Assembly: GCA_949747935.1 (NCBI GenBank)
Contig: CATKHE010000145.1
Coordinates: forward strand, 1-6,323
Length of the DNA stretch: 6,323 bases
Direction: 5' to 3'
Source of the DNA: an uncultured Eubacteriales bacterium
GTDB lineage: Bacteria; Bacillota_A; Clostridia; Oscillospirales; Oscillospiraceae
Shown here one piece after another: positions 4,486 to 6,323 of the stretch. Numbering within the stretch: the stretch's first letter is position 1; each line of letters begins with the position of its first letter. Under the pieces are notes generated by a model. It saw only the letters and a program-made list of their open reading frames with translations, was not told the origin of the DNA and did not search any database. The position numbers and the translations under genes were made by a program.

Positions 4486-5062
4486 ACATGGTAAATTGGG
4501 AAAATTCACATAAAATCACACGGAAGCCGTCCACAGACACCTCTCCCCGGATCAGGGCATGGGTAGAGGCGTCAAACCACAGCGCCGTCTCGGTGCCGGA
4601 GCCGGGTGAACCGGCGGGGTTGCCGCAGTCCATCCGGAGAAGGGTCCCGTCCTCCTCCAAGGCACAGGCGGTAATGTAGCCGGAGCGGGCCGCCTCCAGG
4701 AGAGCCGGGACGGCGGAGACAGGGGTCAGGCCGTTTTCGTCCAGGGGGCCGGTCTCCACTGACACCCCGTCAAACTCCAGCAGGTTCTCCTCCCCTGTCA
4801 GCCGTGCGGTGAGACCCGCCACCGTCTCCGGAGCAGACAGGGTGAGAACAGTCTCCTCCTCCCCTACCGCCACAGCCATCTCGTACTCATACACCCGCTG
4901 GCCATAGTCGGCGGTAATGGCCGCCTGAACCGTGCAGTTGTCCATAGCCAGATACTCTCCCCGGATGCTCAGGGCCAGCTCCTCGGCCTCGTTTCCTCCC
5001 GTCTGGCCGCACCCGGCCAGCAGGAGGGTCATCATTAGTACGCAAAGCAGACGTTTGCGCAC
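4484..5062 (-). CDS. Small LolA-like lipoprotein (position of B. subtilis YdcC)
   Basis: A 192-residue lipoprotein predicted to be anchored outside the cytoplasmic membrane. Residues 1-18 give a signal peptide (RKR, hydrophobic core) with lipobox L-A-G-C and Cys18 as the lipidation site. The rest has alternating strands with no membrane segment: LSIRGEYLAMDNCTVQAAIT and YEYEMAV early, a LLEFDGV strand in the middle, then LWFDASTHALIRGEVSVDGFRV and an aromatic end (CEFSQFTM). This resembles the LolA/LolB-like half-barrel that binds lipid or lipopeptide. In Bacillus subtilis the LolA-like lipoprotein gene ydcC is directly upstream of alrA, the same place as here, which supports the comparison, although sequence similarity was not tested. 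The GTG start (5060-5062) is chosen because GGAGG lies 7 bases upstream and it begins the signal peptide exactly. It lies 57 bases after nnr and 12 before alr. Function is unproven. Confidence 0.75.
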   Translation of the reverse strand: MRKRLLCVLMMTLLLAGCGQTGGNEAEELALSIRGEYLAMDNCTVQAAITADYGQRVYEYEMAVAVGEEETVLTLSAPETVAGLTARLTGEENLLEFDGVSVETGPLDENGLTPVSAVPALLEAARSGYITACALEEDGTLLRMDCGNPAGSPGSGTETALWFDASTHALIRGEVSVDGFRVILCEFSQFTM

Positions 5063-5069
5063 GGTGGTA

Positions 5070-5074
5070 CCTCC
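5070..5074 (-). promoter_or_regulatory. Ribosome binding site supporting the GTG start of the lipoprotein gene
   Basis: GGAGG on the minus strand ends 7 bases before the GTG at 5060-5062, and the lipoprotein signal peptide begins exactly there. No ATG near the start competes with it. Confidence 0.8.
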
Positions 5075-5119
5075 AAATCTATACGGTATTCGCTGCAGAG
5101 CGGGTAATCCCCGCCCCTC

Positions 5120-6323
5120 CTACAGTCCGTTCTGTGTCCACTCCCGCAAAACCTCGGGCAGGGCCTCGATGAGGTCGGTGGGCAGCATAGCGTACTCCCC
5201 GAATTTTTTCGCGCACTGGTCACCGGTCAAACCGTGGAGACAGACGGCGGCCTGTACCAGCTCCAGGGTGTTGTCCCTGCTCTCCCGGCGCAGGTGCTTC
5301 TGCCCCATCAGGGCGGCGGTTATCCCCGCCAGTACATCCCCGGAGCCCCCCTTGGCCATGCCGGGGTTGCCGGTGGCGTTTATGCAGGCGGAGCCGTCAG
5401 GGGCGGCAGTGACGGTGCCGTGACCCTTCAAAACCAGGATGCAGCCGTGGTCCCCGGCAAAGTTCCGGGCGGCGGACAGGCGGTCCCGGATGGGCAGGGC
5501 ACAGCCTGTCAGCCTGGAAAACTCCCCCTCGTGGGGGGTGAGGACGGTGGGGGCTGTCCGTCTGTCCAATACATCTATATGCCCGGAAAGGGCGTTTATG
5601 CCATCGGCGTCCAGCACCACGGGGATTTCCAGATCGGCCAGCAGGGACAGAACCAGCTGTTCCGCCTCTGGAGAGCGCCCAAGTCCAGGCCCAATGAGGG
5701 CCGCGTCACAGGAGCTTGCCCTCTCCAGAATAGCGCTGTAGTCCTCCGGCAGGGGGAAGGGCATGGCCTCGTCGCACTTGACGGCCACGATGGGGTAGAT
5801 TTCCTGGGGAACCCCTAAGTACACCAGCCCCGCCCCGGTGCGCAGAGCGGCCCGGGCCGCCAGGACGGGGGCGCCGGTGCAGCCCTCCGACCCGGCCAGG
5901 ATGAACAGCTTGCCAAAGTCCCCCTTGTGGGCGTTCCGGGGGCGGAGCGGGAGCTGGCTGTCCGGCTGGTGCATGACCTCCAGCCGGGGCAGCGCCCGGA
6001 ACATCTGGTATTCCAGGTCATGGGGGATGCCGATGTCCACAATGCGGACCTCCCCGGCCCGCCCGGCTCCCGGACCGGAGTACAGCCCCGGCTTGCCCCG
6101 GGTGAAGGTGACCGTTACCTTGGCCTGGACCGCCTCCCCCAGCACCTCGCCGGTGTCGGCGTTCACCCCGGAGGGGACGTCGCAGGAGACCACCGGACAG
6201 CTCAGCCGGCTCCGCATCTGTGTAACGGCGGCGCGGAACACCCCCTCCACCGGGCGCTTCAGCCCGATACCAAAGAGGGCGTCCACCATCACGTCACAGG
6301 TGGAAAGCCAAGTGAGGATTTTC
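5120..6323 (-). CDS. nnr: Bifunctional NAD(P)H-hydrate epimerase/dehydratase, 5' end missing
   Basis: A metabolite-repair enzyme that turns damaged NADH/NADPH hydrates back into usable cofactors: the N-terminal YjeF domain epimerises R- and S-NAD(P)HX and the C-terminal ribokinase-like domain dehydrates S-NAD(P)HX using a nucleotide (ADP in most bacteria). The frame stays open to the right edge; 400 codons are visible and about 100 N-terminal residues should lie outside. Epimerase motifs include VDALFGIGLKRPVEG, CDVPSGVNADTG (about 6155-6185) and TFTRGKPGLYSG. The dehydratase begins near HKGDFGKLFILAGSEG (about 5890-5940) and continues with LIGPGLGR, VVLDADGINAL, LTPHEGEF, LKGHGT and the phosphate-binding GNPGMAKGGSGDVLAG (about 5325-5370), whose Asp is the catalytic base. 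GTG and ATG codons near 6290 are internal, since the frame and homology continue upstream. It leads into the lipoprotein gene after 57 bases, and acpS often precedes it in related genomes. Confidence 0.95.
   Translation of the reverse strand, partial: KILTWLSTCDVMVDALFGIGLKRPVEGVFRAAVTQMRSRLSCPVVSCDVPSGVNADTGEVLGEAVQAKVTVTFTRGKPGLYSGPGAGRAGEVRIVDIGIPHDLEYQMFRALPRLEVMHQPDSQLPLRPRNAHKGDFGKLFILAGSEGCTGAPVLAARAALRTGAGLVYLGVPQEIYPIVAVKCDEAMPFPLPEDYSAILERASSCDAALIGPGLGRSPEAEQLVLSLLADLEIPVVLDADGINALSGHIDVLDRRTAPTVLTPHEGEFSRLTGCALPIRDRLSAARNFAGDHGCILVLKGHGTVTAAPDGSACINATGNPGMAKGGSGDVLAGITAALMGQKHLRRESRDNTLELVQAAVCLHGLTGDQCAKKFGEYAMLPTDLIEALPEVLREWTQNGL

Noticed and set aside
3827..4513. A 228-codon plus-strand frame opposite alr
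   Set aside because: Its minus-strand counterpart is an unmistakable alanine racemase; the plus-strand product has the Gln/Gly/Leu/Val bias of an antisense translation.
5041..5059. CGCAAA/TTTGCG inverted repeat near the lipoprotein start
   Set aside because: Only 6 bp, lies inside the signal-peptide codons and is explained by coding sequence; no T-run.
5234..5818. A 194-codon plus-strand frame opposite the NAD(P)HX dehydratase domain
   Set aside because: Antisense shadow of a gene with intact catalytic motifs; no start signals.

Overview
The window looks like chromosomal DNA from a G+C-rich Gram-positive anaerobe of the Clostridia. The best guess is an Oscillospiraceae gut commensal of the Flavonifractor/Lawsonibacter type. 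The reasons are Gram-positive lipoprotein signals, strong AGGAGG-type ribosome binding sites, and a gene order (nnr, LolA-like lipoprotein, alr, mazF) like the acpS-ydcC-alrA-ndoAI-ndoA region of Bacillus subtilis. The genus is inference. Every convincing gene is on the minus strand, so the window reads from high to low coordinates.

First block, about 6323 to 1975. A 5'-truncated bifunctional NAD(P)HX epimerase/dehydratase is followed by a small LolA-like lipoprotein, alanine racemase (alr), a MazF/EndoA-type endoribonuclease and a small secreted protein of an unnamed Clostridia family. A strong hairpin at 1975-2012 closes the block. The nnr, lipoprotein and alr genes are closely packed; the lipoprotein stop codon lies inside the alr ribosome binding site. 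Between alr and mazF there are about 290 bases where other Firmicutes carry mazE. Here I find no antitoxin-sized reading frame on the coding strand, only two tiny ORFs and an inverted repeat in front of mazF. The genes serve metabolite repair, cell-wall D-alanine supply, the envelope and RNA-level stress control.

Second block, about 1974 to 1. An AT-rich intergenic stretch carries a good sigma-A promoter (TTGACA, 16 bp, TAGAAT) with a small palindrome in its spacer. Just downstream are two adjacent hairpins, the first followed by a T run like an intrinsic terminator. Next come a lipoprotein solute-binding protein that I assign to the DUF3798 family, an intercistronic hairpin, and the first 42 codons of a sugar-type ABC ATPase that runs off the left edge. 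This is the start of an ABC importer operon of unknown substrate.

No IS element, CRISPR array, tRNA, rRNA or obvious prophage gene was seen. The most notable points are the apparently antitoxin-less mazF with its upstream inverted repeat, the terminator-like leader of the transporter operon, the DUF3798 transporter itself and the uncharacterised secreted protein.
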